From Myotis daubentonii (Eukaryota > Chordata > Mammalia > Chiroptera > Vespertilionidae), in contig NC_081852.1 in assembly GCF_963259705.1 (NCBI RefSeq), positions 59,830,859 to 59,894,858 on the forward strand: a DNA stretch of 64,000 nt, given 5' to 3'. The notes beneath the pieces were generated by a model. The model was not told the origin of the DNA, searched no databases, and was given only the letters and a program-made list of their open reading frames with translations. Numbering within the stretch: position 1 is the first letter of the stretch; the number at the start of each line of letters is the position of its first letter. Of this stretch, positions 11,280 to 21,300 are shown in pieces. The position numbers and the translations under genes are program-made.

Positions 11280-11640
11280 GTGGTAAAAGATAAACTGAGG
11301 CACGTTACACACTTCCACAGTTTATTTGAGCAAAAATGATTCTAATCAGGGAGCACCGAACCGGAAGTGGTTTGGAGCGCCCCTCCCACAGGGAAGGACT
11401 CATGTGGCCCAGGGGCAGACGCGAAGAAGGGAAGTTATTGGCTGGCTGTGGTTCAAAGCCCAGTGGCTCCTTGGGAGTGCTTGGTCTTCGTGTTTTGATC
11501 GATTCCATAACCACCAGGCAGGCCCTGGCTGAGATTTCTGTTTCTTTGTGGGGGCGCCCTCACATTGAGCCTCCTTGTTTAACGAGCTTCATGACAGGGA
11601 CCTGAATTACGGGGTCATAGGTCAGTGCTCCATTTCACTC
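11280..11640. mobile_element. Possible old LTR relic
   Basis: The stretch from CACAGTTTATTTGAGC through AGTTATTGGCTGGCTGTGG to TTCTTTGTGGGGGCGCCCTC reads like a diverged mammalian LTR. I cannot name the family and see no clear terminal TG...CA pair. It has no coding content. Confidence 0.3.
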
Positions 11641-12350
11641 TAGACCACGCGTCTCATTGTATATTGAAAAGGGGGGAGAATGGAGCCTCAGACCCCACAG
11701 ACACAACCAGGAGCAACCAGTGAATTTAGCTTCAATATATTCAGGTGTTTTTGTCTTCCATCCACTTATTCCGGTGGCCCTAACTCCTCTACCTAGATAG
11801 ATGTGTGATGGTACAGTTACATGTCGTTACGAAAGTTTTAACCTTGCTTTCTCTTTTCAAAGCGATGTTCTAAAACCAGTAATTTTTAAAACCCGAATCT
11901 TAAAGCTATGCCGGTGACCTCAATTCTCAACTTCCTGTTGCCGGGTAGAACTGCCTGCTATTTGAATGCACAGCTTCTAATTTCCGGAGACCCACATGGT
12001 TTTGCCTGCGGCAGGTTTCGGACAGGAGGTGCTCTGGAGGATAAGTAGGGATTTCCCGGCAGAGCTGTGACCTTCAGCCGCCAGCCGTGGCATTTTTTCC
12101 TGGCTGGTCATCCACTAGGACTCATTAAACCATTTGACCCTAATGAGGATAAGAAGCAGCTCCAGGAGCGGTAGTGATTGGTGGAGACTTTGTTAACTAT
12201 TATGGATTTGAATGTAGTAATGCCTGTTTCTAGTCTGAGATGGAACAATCAAGCATTCCAGTTGATAGCCACTATTTTTCAAGAGGAAGCAAAATAAATG
12301 AATTCTATAAAACAACTGCCACATTTAGCTGCTATTAGGTTTAGAGGTCT

Positions 12351-12469
12351 GTGTGCACGCACATGTATCCACGTGCGTGTGCATGCACGTATGTGCGCAC
12401 ATACGCGCGCATATGCACACATGTGCATGCGCATGTGTGCACATGCATGTACGCATGCGTGCACACACC
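12351..12469. repeat. Alternating purine-pyrimidine tract (potential Z-DNA)
   Basis: About 119 bp of almost uninterrupted alternating purine and pyrimidine, mixing GT, GC, AC and AT steps (for example GTGTGCACGC, GTGCGCACATACGCGCGC, GCATGCGCATGTGTGC). It is not a simple (CA)n array: short palindromes such as GTGCAC, GCGCGC and GCATGC recur. The ORFs read through it (His/Thr/Cys-rich peptides on both strands) are low-complexity artefacts. Confidence 0.85.
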
Positions 12470-12814
12470 TTGGTGTTTCCTGGGAACGGCAGGCACTGAA
12501 GTGGGAGCTGAGAGTGTATGGCAGCTCGGGGGGGCAGCAGGCAGAGCTGCCCGCAGTACTGAGCCGCCCATCACTCAGTAGGTCAGGAAAGGGCCCCTTT
12601 TTCTCTGTGCTGGCAGGGCTGAGAGATTAAGGCGAAGGCCTGAATTATTTTCTAATTATCTTGCAGAGCATCCAGATTTTTTATGGCCCTAGCAGCCGTG
12701 CTGTTAGCTGAGAATAAATGCTCGGGAACAAAAGTGAAATGGAAAGTGCCAGCCCTCACACGCATCCCTGACACGTTGCGGGGTGCTCGGCTATTACGAG
12801 CTTTTCAGCATAGA

Positions 12815-13303
12815 GGGGGCAGATGCTCCTCGGCCTATGACGGGGTTCCGTCCCCATAACCCACCGTAAGTCCAAACGATCATAAGCCACAGGTGCATCT
12901 CATGCCTTGAACCTGCCGAAGGCCCTAGCTCAGCCTCGCCCACCTTAACGGTGCTCAGAGCATCCCGCTAGGTGGGCGATTCTCTTGCGTTCCATCTCGA
13001 GCCATTGCCTCCTCTTTTTCTCCCCAGAAGCAGGGGACACGGGTGGGTGTTTTGTAGGCATGACGGGATGTGATAACTCAAAACACAACACCGAGAACAC
13101 ACTGGCCATGCTGAGCATCAGGGGGTCACCCTCATCACCCCGCCACCCGGCATCATGAGAGAGTATCCCGCCCCACGGCATATCACTAGCCCAGGAGAGA
13201 TCAAAATTCGGAATGTGAAGTGCGGTTTCCGCTGAATGTGTGTCACTTTTGCTCACCAAAGTTGACAAATCCTAAGCAGGACCACCGTCAGTTGGGGACC
13301 AGT
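12815..13303 (-). mobile_element. Tigger-like (TcMar) DNA transposon relic
   Basis: Diverged copy of a mammalian non-autonomous Tigger-type element. Landmarks in order are CAGATGCTCCTCGGCCTATG, CCCACCGTAAGTCC, GCTCAGCCTCGCCCACCTTA, CATCATGAGAGAGTATC, CATATCACTAGCCC, TTTCCGCTGAATGTGTG and CAGTTGGGGACCAGTGC. I recognise the family but am unsure of the exact subfamily name, and the strand is by convention only. Confidence 0.5.
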
Positions 13304-14129
13304 GCACTCACTTTTGTTTTCCCAGGGTCAGCTTTCCTCCAACCTGTGGAGAAGCTGCCCCTGTACTTACCTGCAGCCACAGTCACCTGCTCCAGGTGAT
13401 GGCAGAACCCTCCTGCAGCCCAGCCCCCACACCCCTGCCTTGTGGCCTCGGCCGCTTTGCCTGCCCCGTGCAAATGGGAAATCCAGGCCCTTCCTCCGGG
13501 AGGGGTTGGTGCAGCCTGGGGGGCAGACTGGGGACAGTGACAGCACAGGGGCTCATCCTGTGAGTGGGCAGGAGGAGGGGAGGATGAGACGGGCGATGAG
13601 CACTGCAGCTCCTGCTCTTCTGTCCCTGCTGGTGCCTCCCAGTGGCTGAGGAGGACAGGAGACCCCGGTGAGGCCTGCCGAGGTAGAGGGAACACGGAAG
13701 GGACAGCGGGGTACACGGATGGCTCCACGCAGCTCCTCGCGGTGGGTGCCTCTGTGTGAGCCTCTGTGGCTCCCAAACCGAGCAGCTTAAAACAACGCAG
13801 ATGTGTTATCTCACAGCCCTGGAGGTCGGAGCCCAGCAGAGGCCTCCGTGACCAGGGTGGAGCTGTGTTCTTCCTGGCGGCTCCCAGAGGAACATGCTCC
13901 CATCTCTCCCAGGTCCCGTGGCTGCAGGGCGGCACCTTCGCAGCGCTCTGGCCCACTCCTCGGAGTCCCGCTCCCACTTAGGGTCCTCGCGATGCCCGGG
14001 GGCCTGCCTGGAGGATCCAGGGTTGCCTCTCGTCTCAAGGGCCGCTGTTTGGCCACCTTCATCTCCCTCGGCCTCATAACTAATCCATCCCCAGGCTCCG
14101 AGGGTTAGGGCGTGCACGTCTTTGGGGGC

Positions 14130-14290
14130 CTTATTCTGCAACCCACCGTCGTGATCCCCACTTTATAGGAGAGGGAATGAGAGAGAGGAGGGTAATCACT
14201 TGGCCAAGGTTACTCTGCTGTGAAGTGGGGGCTGGGACCTGCACCCTGTGGGTCTGACTCCACAACAGCATGTTGCTCTGAGGCTGTGAT
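14130..14290 (+). repeat. MIR SINE fragment
   Basis: It reads like the MIR core: ATCCCCACTTTATAGGAGAG, then CTTGGCCAAGGTTACTCTGC and GTGGGTCTGACTCCACAAC. It is an ancient, diverged mammalian-wide SINE. Confidence 0.55.
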
Positions 14291-15498
14291 TAACACGAGC
14301 TCTGGGAGCCTGGGCCCTGTGCCTGCGGCAGGGGCAGCCGGGGACAGCAGCCAGGGGCTTCCACACTGATGGGTCCCAGCCGCCACCGGCTGCACTCGCT
14401 CTGTAAACGTTTTAGTCTTTTAAATTCAAGACAAACGTACATACACTGTCCCCATGGGCACACAGCTGTGACACTAAAGGGTGCTTTCCCGAGCTGCGTG
14501 TGCCCAGGGACAGTGTACACGGTCTCCAGCCACAGGGCGCCAGGGGCCACGCTCAGCACGATCCGAGACCAGGGTCAATGGAAACGGGGACCCTGCCCCC
14601 CAGAACTCCCCCACCCCGCTCTTCGGGAGGAACCCTGACCTTCCCACAGACCCTGTCTCACCTCCGACCCCACCGGTGGCCTGGCCTACGCCTCCTCTTT
14701 GCACAATGAGAGAATCAGGCCACTTGTTCCCATAGTTCCGGGTCAGCGCCCGCCCTGGCCAGGCTCTGTAAGGCGACCCCGGCACCCATGCCACGCCGGG
14801 ACACGGCGGTGAGAGGTGGCTTCCTGGGGAAACTCACGTAGAGAATGAGGACCAGGGCGCCAGGCCGTGGCGATGCCGGGGAGCGTTGGCAAACCACTCT
14901 GCCGGCCAGGACGGGAGTCATAATGTTCATTTTTCCTCTCTTCCTTCTGGAGACAAATATAAAACATCCAGGCACCGTTTCACTTTTTCATTCCCAAAGC
15001 TCATCAAACATTGACGGAGCCGACCTTCTCGGGATGGGAGGAGGGGAACTGTCTTCAAAATCAGTTTGGCTTTTTGAAGTAGCCGAGGAGCCACCACTGA
15101 AGGGCAGGTGGCCTGTGGGAGAAATCTGATCATCCATCGCGGAGGACGAGAGGAGGGGCCCGCTTTGGGGGTTCACGCACAGGGACGCCAGGCAGATGTG
15201 GAACGGAAGGGCAGGGGCGAGGGGTGGACACCCACCTTCATCTCCCGTCCTCTGGCCACTCGGAGGGCCTGGCTGCCCAGTGGCAGGACGGGGACACTTG
15301 TCCGCACTGAGGGAGTGAGGTTTCTCTTTGGCGGCCATGAAAGGACGCGCTCCCAGAGAATGCTGGCCGCAGGGTTGGAGGTCGGTCATGAAGGGACATC
15401 TGTTTGCCCGGTTTCCCAATGAGTCTGCAGGGAAGCCGCCTGGTGGTTTGCCAAGCAGAGTGCTGACGCTCCTCCGTCCTAATCCCACTTTCTTCCAG

Positions 15499-15568
15499 CC
15501 GAGCACAGTGACGGGTCGGGCTCCGAAGACGGCCTGGAAGACCCGAACGTGAAAACCAAGAGGAACCG
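15499..15568 (+). CDS. TCERG1L: TCERG1L exon 8 (provisional): acidic linker
   Basis: A 70-nt exon between acceptor TTCTTCCAG and donor GTAGGT. It enters in phase 1 and leaves in phase 2, agreeing with both neighbours. The 22 full codons give a Ser/Asp/Glu-rich stretch (EHSDGSGSEDG) followed by a basic KTKRNR. This lies between the WW domain and the FF domains, where TCERG1L has a comparable acidic-then-basic linker; the basic run could contribute to nuclear localisation. Identification rests on exact phase compatibility and the conserved VKTKRNR end. Confidence 0.9.
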
Positions 15569-16109
15569 GTAGGTGTCCTGTCCTTCCTCTGGCTCTTCCC
15601 TCGGCAGGGGATTAGGTGGCGGAGAAAGAAAAGGACTGTTGGGCTCTGTTGACTGAGCAAAGCAGGGATTTAGCGCTGAACAGAGGCGGGAGGTCTGAGG
15701 CTCATCTCAGCGACGACACGTGGTGGGCAGGCATCTCGGTGGCTCTGGCCTCTGGAGCCTGTAGGAGTGGACAGGGGTGACCAGGGGCTGGGTGGTGCCC
15801 TGCGCTGGGTAGGGGGTGGGTTTGGGGTCTGACAGTTCCAGGTGGGCATTCAAGCTCTGTCCCGCTGGCTTTGGGATTTGAGGCAACGCAATTCCACCTC
15901 CATCTCGGGGTTTTCATTTGTCAAAGGCGACGGCAGACGCTTGAGGTGGCGCCTGCGTGAGCTGACTCCATGTGGCTTCCTGTCGCCCTCGGGGAAGGGT
16001 GGCTCAGTGAAACCCTTTCCCCAGGAGAGACCTTTCCCACCCACTCGGTCAGGATGGAGCGGGTACCCAGACAGTGTGGCCTGGGGGACTCCGCCCTCTC
16101 CCTCGGGAC

Positions 16110-16480
16110 AATGATGGCCAGAGCGAGCTTTATGAAAGTATCCGAATTTACTTTAGTTGATGGCACCAAAGTCGTTCAGCCATGAGAATATTAAAAATCT
16201 ATTTAGCAAGTTTGCATTTGCCTTTGGCCAATTCTGATTGAACCGAGCACTCGGGCTGCAAAGCGCCCCGAGCTCCTGAACCACGCATTTTGCTGAATGA
16301 GCTTGAGTGTGAGATCGGCGCCGAGCTCCCGGCTCTCTTATTCGTCTCATTTCAAGTTACAACAATACGAGTCTGGTTTCCACACTTCTATTTTTAACCA
16401 ATGGAAATCTATTACGAAGAAATCCTAATTATACTCTTCGGATTATACAATTGCAAATCCACTGGTAATTTTCTTTTTTC
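16110..16480. promoter_or_regulatory. Candidate conserved noncoding element
   Basis: AT-richer, low-CpG, non-repetitive block with words such as TTTGCATTTGCCTTTGGCCAA, CCTAATTATACTC and GGATTATACAATTGC. It differs sharply in composition from the GC-rich surroundings and matches no repeat I know. That is the usual look of a conserved intronic enhancer, but only composition supports the call. Confidence 0.25.
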
Positions 16481-17056
16481 AAAATTCCACACCATCACCT
16501 ATGAAGCAAAGCTTGTAAGTTCTCCCGAAATAGTTGGTGTATAAATAAGATTTCTTGATGGGCTGAGCAATCATTTCTTTTCTTTGCACATTTTGCATCA
16601 GTAGGATTCATCCCTATTGCAACCCTCGCGGGTGAAAACCCTTGTGAGACACAGAATATGCTTAGCAGGTTCCCCCCCGCCCCCCGCCCCCACTTGGTCG
16701 GATGTATGCTCACAATACCCTGGACAGACAGGGGCAGGAAGGCCACGTGCTTGGAGGGTGTCGGGAGGTGGGGACCCGCCTGGTCCTGGCCCCTAAGTGA
16801 CCATATGACCTTGAACGGTCCCGTCTGCAGTCGTGCAGACGGCCTGACGTCCTGAGAGTCCCCAGATAGGCGCACCGTCCCCGAGGAGGGCTGTCCTGAG
16901 CATCGCCGGGCTAGCAGCACCCCTGACCTCCACTCCTGGGAGCTGGGAGCACCTCCCCAGTGTGACCACCACAGGTGTTCCCGGACGCTGCCCAGTGTCC
17001 CGGGAGCAAGTCACCCGGGGCGAGCACTGTGCTAGACGCACGTCAGAAAGTCCGGA

Positions 17057-17255
17057 CGTGCCCTAGCCGGTTTGGCTCAGTGCACAGAGCGTCGGCCCAC
17101 GATTGAAGGGTCCCAGGGTCGATCCCAGTCAAGAGCACGTACCTCGGTTGCAGGCTCGATCCCTGGCCCTGGTAGGGCAAATGTGGGAGGCAACCAATGG
17201 ATGTGTCTCTCTCTGTCTTTCCCCCTCCATTCTACTCTCTCTAAAAAAAACAAAA
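17057..17255 (+). mobile_element. Ves SINE
   Basis: Plus-strand copy with the head CCTAGCCGGTTTGGCTCAGT, a B box GGTCGATCCCAG, CAGGCTCGATCCCTGGCCCT and a C/T-rich 3' segment. It is flanked by a perfect 12-bp duplication, AGAAAGTCCGGA, at 17045-17056 and 17256-17267. Confidence 0.9.
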
Positions 17256-17778
17256 AGAAAGTCCGGATGGGACTGTGTGAGGGACTTTACCCACTGAACC
17301 CCTGAACCCTGGGGTCCCGGTCTCCCTGTTGTCACTGAAGTCTCGTTTTGGGTTGGAACTCAGGACCACACCTGCCATACCCTGAGGGGTGACAGAACAG
17401 TTTCCCCATCACCGTCCTCCAGGCGTTTGTACAGAACCAAGGCCTCTCCTGGAAAAAACTGAGCCAGGTGTGAACTCCGATGATTTGTGAGACGGCTTCC
17501 TTCCCCGTGGGCCGTGGCTGCCCGGCCCTCCGGTGCCCCCTCCACCAGCTCCTCGCCGGCTGCCCATCAGTTGGGGTTTCGGTCTCAGCTTTCTGCCCGA
17601 AATGCAACAAAGCAGTTTGCACGGTGAGAGCCGATGCCTCCACCTCCGCTGGGGTGACTGCACCAGGATTTAAAACGAATTTCCTGAGAATAAGAGTCTT
17701 TGTTGATAAAGAGCTCCTCCGAGGGCTTTGGAGGCTGCGATGGGGTGCGTTTAACTCTCTGTGTCTTGTGCCCCAAAG

Positions 17779-17911
17779 GACCGAAGGCCTCGTGAGCCCT
17801 GGCCCAGAGGAGGCGGAGAGAGAGGACAAGGGCACCGGGACGCCGCCCCAGATCCTCCTGCCGCTGGAGGAGCGGGTGACCCACTTCCGAGACATGCTCC
17901 TGGAGAGGGGG
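17779..17911 (+). CDS. TCERG1L: TCERG1L exon 9 (provisional): start of first FF domain
   Basis: A 133-nt exon from acceptor CCCAAAG to donor GTAAGC. It enters in phase 2 (its G completes an Arg codon) and ends on a codon boundary. It encodes a variable Glu/Lys-rich segment (EEAEREDKG), then the conserved [15 protein letters not shown] and RDMLLERG. In the TCERG1 family the PLE-R---F-DMLLERG motif forms the beginning of FF domain 1. FF domains bind phosphorylated RNA polymerase II C-terminal domain and other acidic Ser/Thr-phosphorylated partners. That role for this protein is inferred from the family. The frame continues directly into the exon at 26252. Confidence 0.95.
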
Positions 17912-19406
17912 GTAAGCACCCGGACCCAGGGCCGGCTCTCGGAGCGAGGAACCGCACCGCTGGCCCCCAGTCACGGAGGCCACTTCCAGGAAGCTCCTGT
18001 CTGTGTTAAGAGTCCTGCTGGCGCCCGGCCAGCTTTCAGGGTCCACCCTTCCCAGAGGGACCCCCCTGGGCTTCCTGACTCAGGCAGGGTCTTCACAGCT
18101 CTGGGTTCATCTGACAGTTTTTCGTTTCCAAGATGTCTCCATTGCAGTTGGCTACGTATCCCATGTTGAACTTAATGGGGGGAAACACGTTATAATCGAA
18201 TCTCCTCCCGGTGCCTTTTATGTCCTGCTCTGGCCTTTGGGTAGGAAACGCGCTGAAACACGAGGTGAGCCCAGTCGGATTCTTCGGAAATGAGACTGAG
18301 CGCAGAGGCAGCCACGGGCCCTGTGTGTGAGGTAATCGCAGTGAGCGCGTCGGTGACCTTGGGGATTCCAAAGCAAGTTCCGCACAGTCAGCACCCCGGG
18401 GCAGGTGCCCTGGGAACTGGGGTGCGGGGCCACGGGGAAGAGAGCTCCCCCAGATCAGCGGTCTGAGCTGGGCCCCGCAGAGCCGGGCTGGAGCGCGGGC
18501 ACCAGGAACAGAAGGTCCCCGCTCTCAAGGATCAGAAGGGGGTTCTCGCAGCCACTCTCCCCGGAGACCCCCCCCCTCCTTTGCACCGGGACTTTTAATG
18601 CCCCCCTTGCTTCCTCTACCGACCGTTCACCCCCAAATAAAAAGCAGCCCGGACCACAGGGGACTGGAAAGGAAAGCGGACATGTGAACTGGAAACCACA
18701 GTGCAAGGGGTTTCCCTGAATTAGCACATCACCGAGGCACACACAGGTGCAAGGCAGGGAATGCCAGGGACAGCGGGAGGGGGTCGCTCTTTGTTTTTTC
18801 AGGACGTGATTTTAAAACTAGATGTATCTTAAGCTGCAAATTCATTTTAGAAAGGGTCCTAGTCCCTCGGACCAGGATGAAAAGAACCGGGGCGAGGGCG
18901 GGGCTTAGGGTGCACCTGGCGTCCTGCCCCTTCCTGCTCAGCCATCTGCCCGCCCTTTCTCTGGGCGTCCCGGGGGATGTCAGCTGTGCGAGGCCCATGG
19001 AGACGGAGATGCCGTCCCTGCCACCCAATGGAGTTGCTCGTTCTGGGGCCATCGGACTGGCCTCGTGGTCCTGGGGGCTAGTACCCAGTGTCACCGCGGG
19101 TCACCAGCTCTGGTGGCCTCCCTGCCCGCCCCTCCTTCCACTCTCGGCACGGGGTCCCCTTCCTGGCCCTGCCTGCTGCCCCTGCCCCTGCCCCGGCTGC
19201 CGTATGATGCTCTGCCTCCCATCACGTTGCCCAGCTACCGAGGGAGCCGCAGCTCCTGGAGCGTCGGGGCCTCCCGACATTTCTTGAGGCTGCATCTTAT
19301 TCAGATCTACATTTTCATCTCCTTGCTTTGGAAACCCACCAGCCCCAATTCACCGTCACCGCATCACACTGACCTGCGTGAGCTCAGGGCTGCCCGAGGG
19401 ACCCCC

Positions 19407-19511
19407 CTTCCCTTCCCTTCCCTTCCCTTCCCTTCCCTTCCCTTCCCTTCCCTTCCCTACCCTTCCCTTCCCTTCCCTACCCTACCCTACCCTACCCTAC
19501 CCTACCCTACC
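19407..19511. repeat. Compound pentanucleotide array (CCCTT)n-(CCCTA)n
   Basis: Roughly sixteen CCCTT-phase units with occasional CCCTA, changing into a run of about eight pure CCCTA units. It is a five-base repeat and therefore not the six-base vertebrate telomere repeat. It lies on unique flanks without a visible SINE head. Confidence 0.9.
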
Positions 19512-19829
19512 AGGGGACGCTGGCCGGCTGCGTTTATATGGGCTCATGAATTGATCCCAGTGGCCTTGGTTGAGCGGTTTTCCTAATGAGATTCCCAGAT
19601 CATTCCTGCCTCACGGAGGTGGGAGGCTCCATTCGGCCTTAGATCCTCACCCCTGAGCATCGGCCACGGGGAAGGAGACCCCCAGCCGGTGTTGGGTTCC
19701 CGGGGAGAGAGGCTGCGGGGGAGCCCGAGCCCAGACCTCAGGCCTCCTGAGCAGTCCCAGGAAGCCCACACGCAGCCCCCGGGTAGCAAAGACCGACTGA
19801 ATGACTGCTGATGGCAGAGAGCAAGGCCA

Positions 19830-20010
19830 CTGTTTATGGCTTTGACTTTATAAAACATGCAGGCAGACTTCATAAGTTACTGGTGCCCATGAGGATGCTA
19901 TAGCTGAGCCCATCAGATTTCTAGTCGCTTAACAATGAGGCACAGAAAGGTCACTTTTTCATGAGCTGCGTGATTAATACGATGTTTCATTGCCTTTGTC
20001 CAGAAATGCA
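19830..20010. promoter_or_regulatory. Candidate conserved noncoding element
   Basis: Non-repetitive, AT-balanced block with GTCGCTTAACAATGAGGC, GCGTGATTAATACGATG and TTTCATTGCCTTTGTCC. Its texture resembles conserved intronic enhancers. There is no direct evidence of conservation. Confidence 0.2.
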
Positions 20011-20939
20011 TGTGCTTATGGAGCGATGAGGCGAGGTCCTGTGGGTTTCCAGTTTACGAGGGGCACGTTTGAGGTATTCCTGGGCTTGGGGTGGGGGCAG
20101 GGCCTTCGCCTTTGTGGTTTGGTAGCAGGTAATTGATGGCTCCGTGGAAGCTTTTGTTTTTATTTTGTTTCCCTACACAAACCACAATGCAGCCTCCTGG
20201 TAAACTTCAGCGTCTAAAGGGGCCGGTGTAATTGAACCTCAGGTTATTCATCTAATCCCGCCTATGTAGGTAAATGAGTTCAGAATGATTTACGGGGACC
20301 TTATTTCTTCTGCAAGGCCTCCCTCGGAAGTAAGCATGGCTTTCCCAGGAGCCAGGAAGGGGAAGGACTCTCGGGAGCCCTAGCTCTTCATCCGGGGACT
20401 CGGGGCTGGGGGTGCGTGGGGTCCTCGCAGGGCCCCTTCTTTGGGTGACCCTGGGCCCGCTTCCCGGCACCAACACAGGCCAGCTCCTGGGGTTTGGCTC
20501 CGAGTGTGAGAATGAGGACGCCGCAGACAGCACACTCACCCCAGCCCGGTCACCCGGTCTCCACCCGCACTAAGACAGCCACCGACCTGAGGTTGTTGGG
20601 GTGAAGTTGGTACAAATGAAGCAGAGGCTCGGTATGGGGGGCCTGGGGCTGACGGGGCAGCTGGCGCCTTCTCCCAAGCAGCAGGAGGGCCCTGCCTGTG
20701 AGTGATGGGTAAACGGCGTCGCTCTCCGGGACTGTCACGGCACTTGGGCCAGCACAGGTGCTGTAAGGGCTCGCTCGTCCTCATGTGCAGGTCACAGGTG
20801 GCGGGGAGGTGGCCCTGGGCGTGAGGGAGAGGAATGATGTGTGACTCGAGTCCTGGGCGCCGTGACGTCTGCTCCACTGGGTGCCTCTTGGCTCCTTGGG
20901 AAGCTTATCTGCCTCGGGTTCCTATGGCAACGCTTCAAA

Positions 20940-21300
20940 ATCTCACAAGACACATAATACCGCTAATAAAGTTATGCTGTAAAAGAATGCATGCTTATTA
21001 TAGAAAATGTGCACAATATTAAGAGTATAAATAAGAATTCCCCCGAAATGCCACCCTAAGAGACAGTCAGTGCATTCCTTGGGTGCATTTTCTCCCAGTG
21101 TTTTTTTTTTAATAACACAGTTTTTAAAAGTATCAAGAATGAACATTTGATCTTACAGTATAATGAATATTGAACTGTGCTATAGTTAAATGTGGCTGAA
21201 CATTAATTTTTTAAATATATATTAAACATTAATATTTTACCTAGTTTATATACTTGTATACTATTTCCTCCTTCTAATCATTTAAAAATATTAATATACA
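20940..21300. mobile_element. Possible old L1 3'-end relic
   Basis: AT-rich stretch with GCATGCTTATTATAGAAAAT, AATGCCACCCTAAGAGACAG and GCATTTTCTCCCAGTG, a pattern seen in diverged mammalian L1 3' regions. The family and orientation are uncertain. Confidence 0.3.

Larger units (their letters stand above)
8524..15498. other. TCERG1L: TCERG1L intron 7 (provisional)
   Basis: A 7.0-kb intron from GTGAGC to TTCTTCCAG. It contains three Ves SINEs (9963, 10320, 10569), a possible LTR relic (11280), an alternating purine-pyrimidine tract (12351), a Tigger-like relic (12815) and a MIR (14130). 9560-9830 also reads like an old LTR relic but cannot be assigned. 8640-9550 and 14300-15490 show no recognisable feature. 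Confidence 0.75.
15569..17778. other. TCERG1L: TCERG1L intron 8 (provisional)
   Basis: A 2.2-kb intron from GTAGGT to acceptor CCCAAAG. It holds a candidate conserved noncoding block (about 16110-16480) and a Ves SINE (17057). The rest shows no recognisable feature. Confidence 0.75.

Noticed and set aside
12279..12581. Cys/His/Thr-rich ORFs on both strands
   Set aside because: They translate the alternating purine-pyrimidine tract.
19470..19511. CCCTA run as an interstitial telomere
   Set aside because: The repeat has five bases; vertebrate telomeres are (CCCTAA)n with six.
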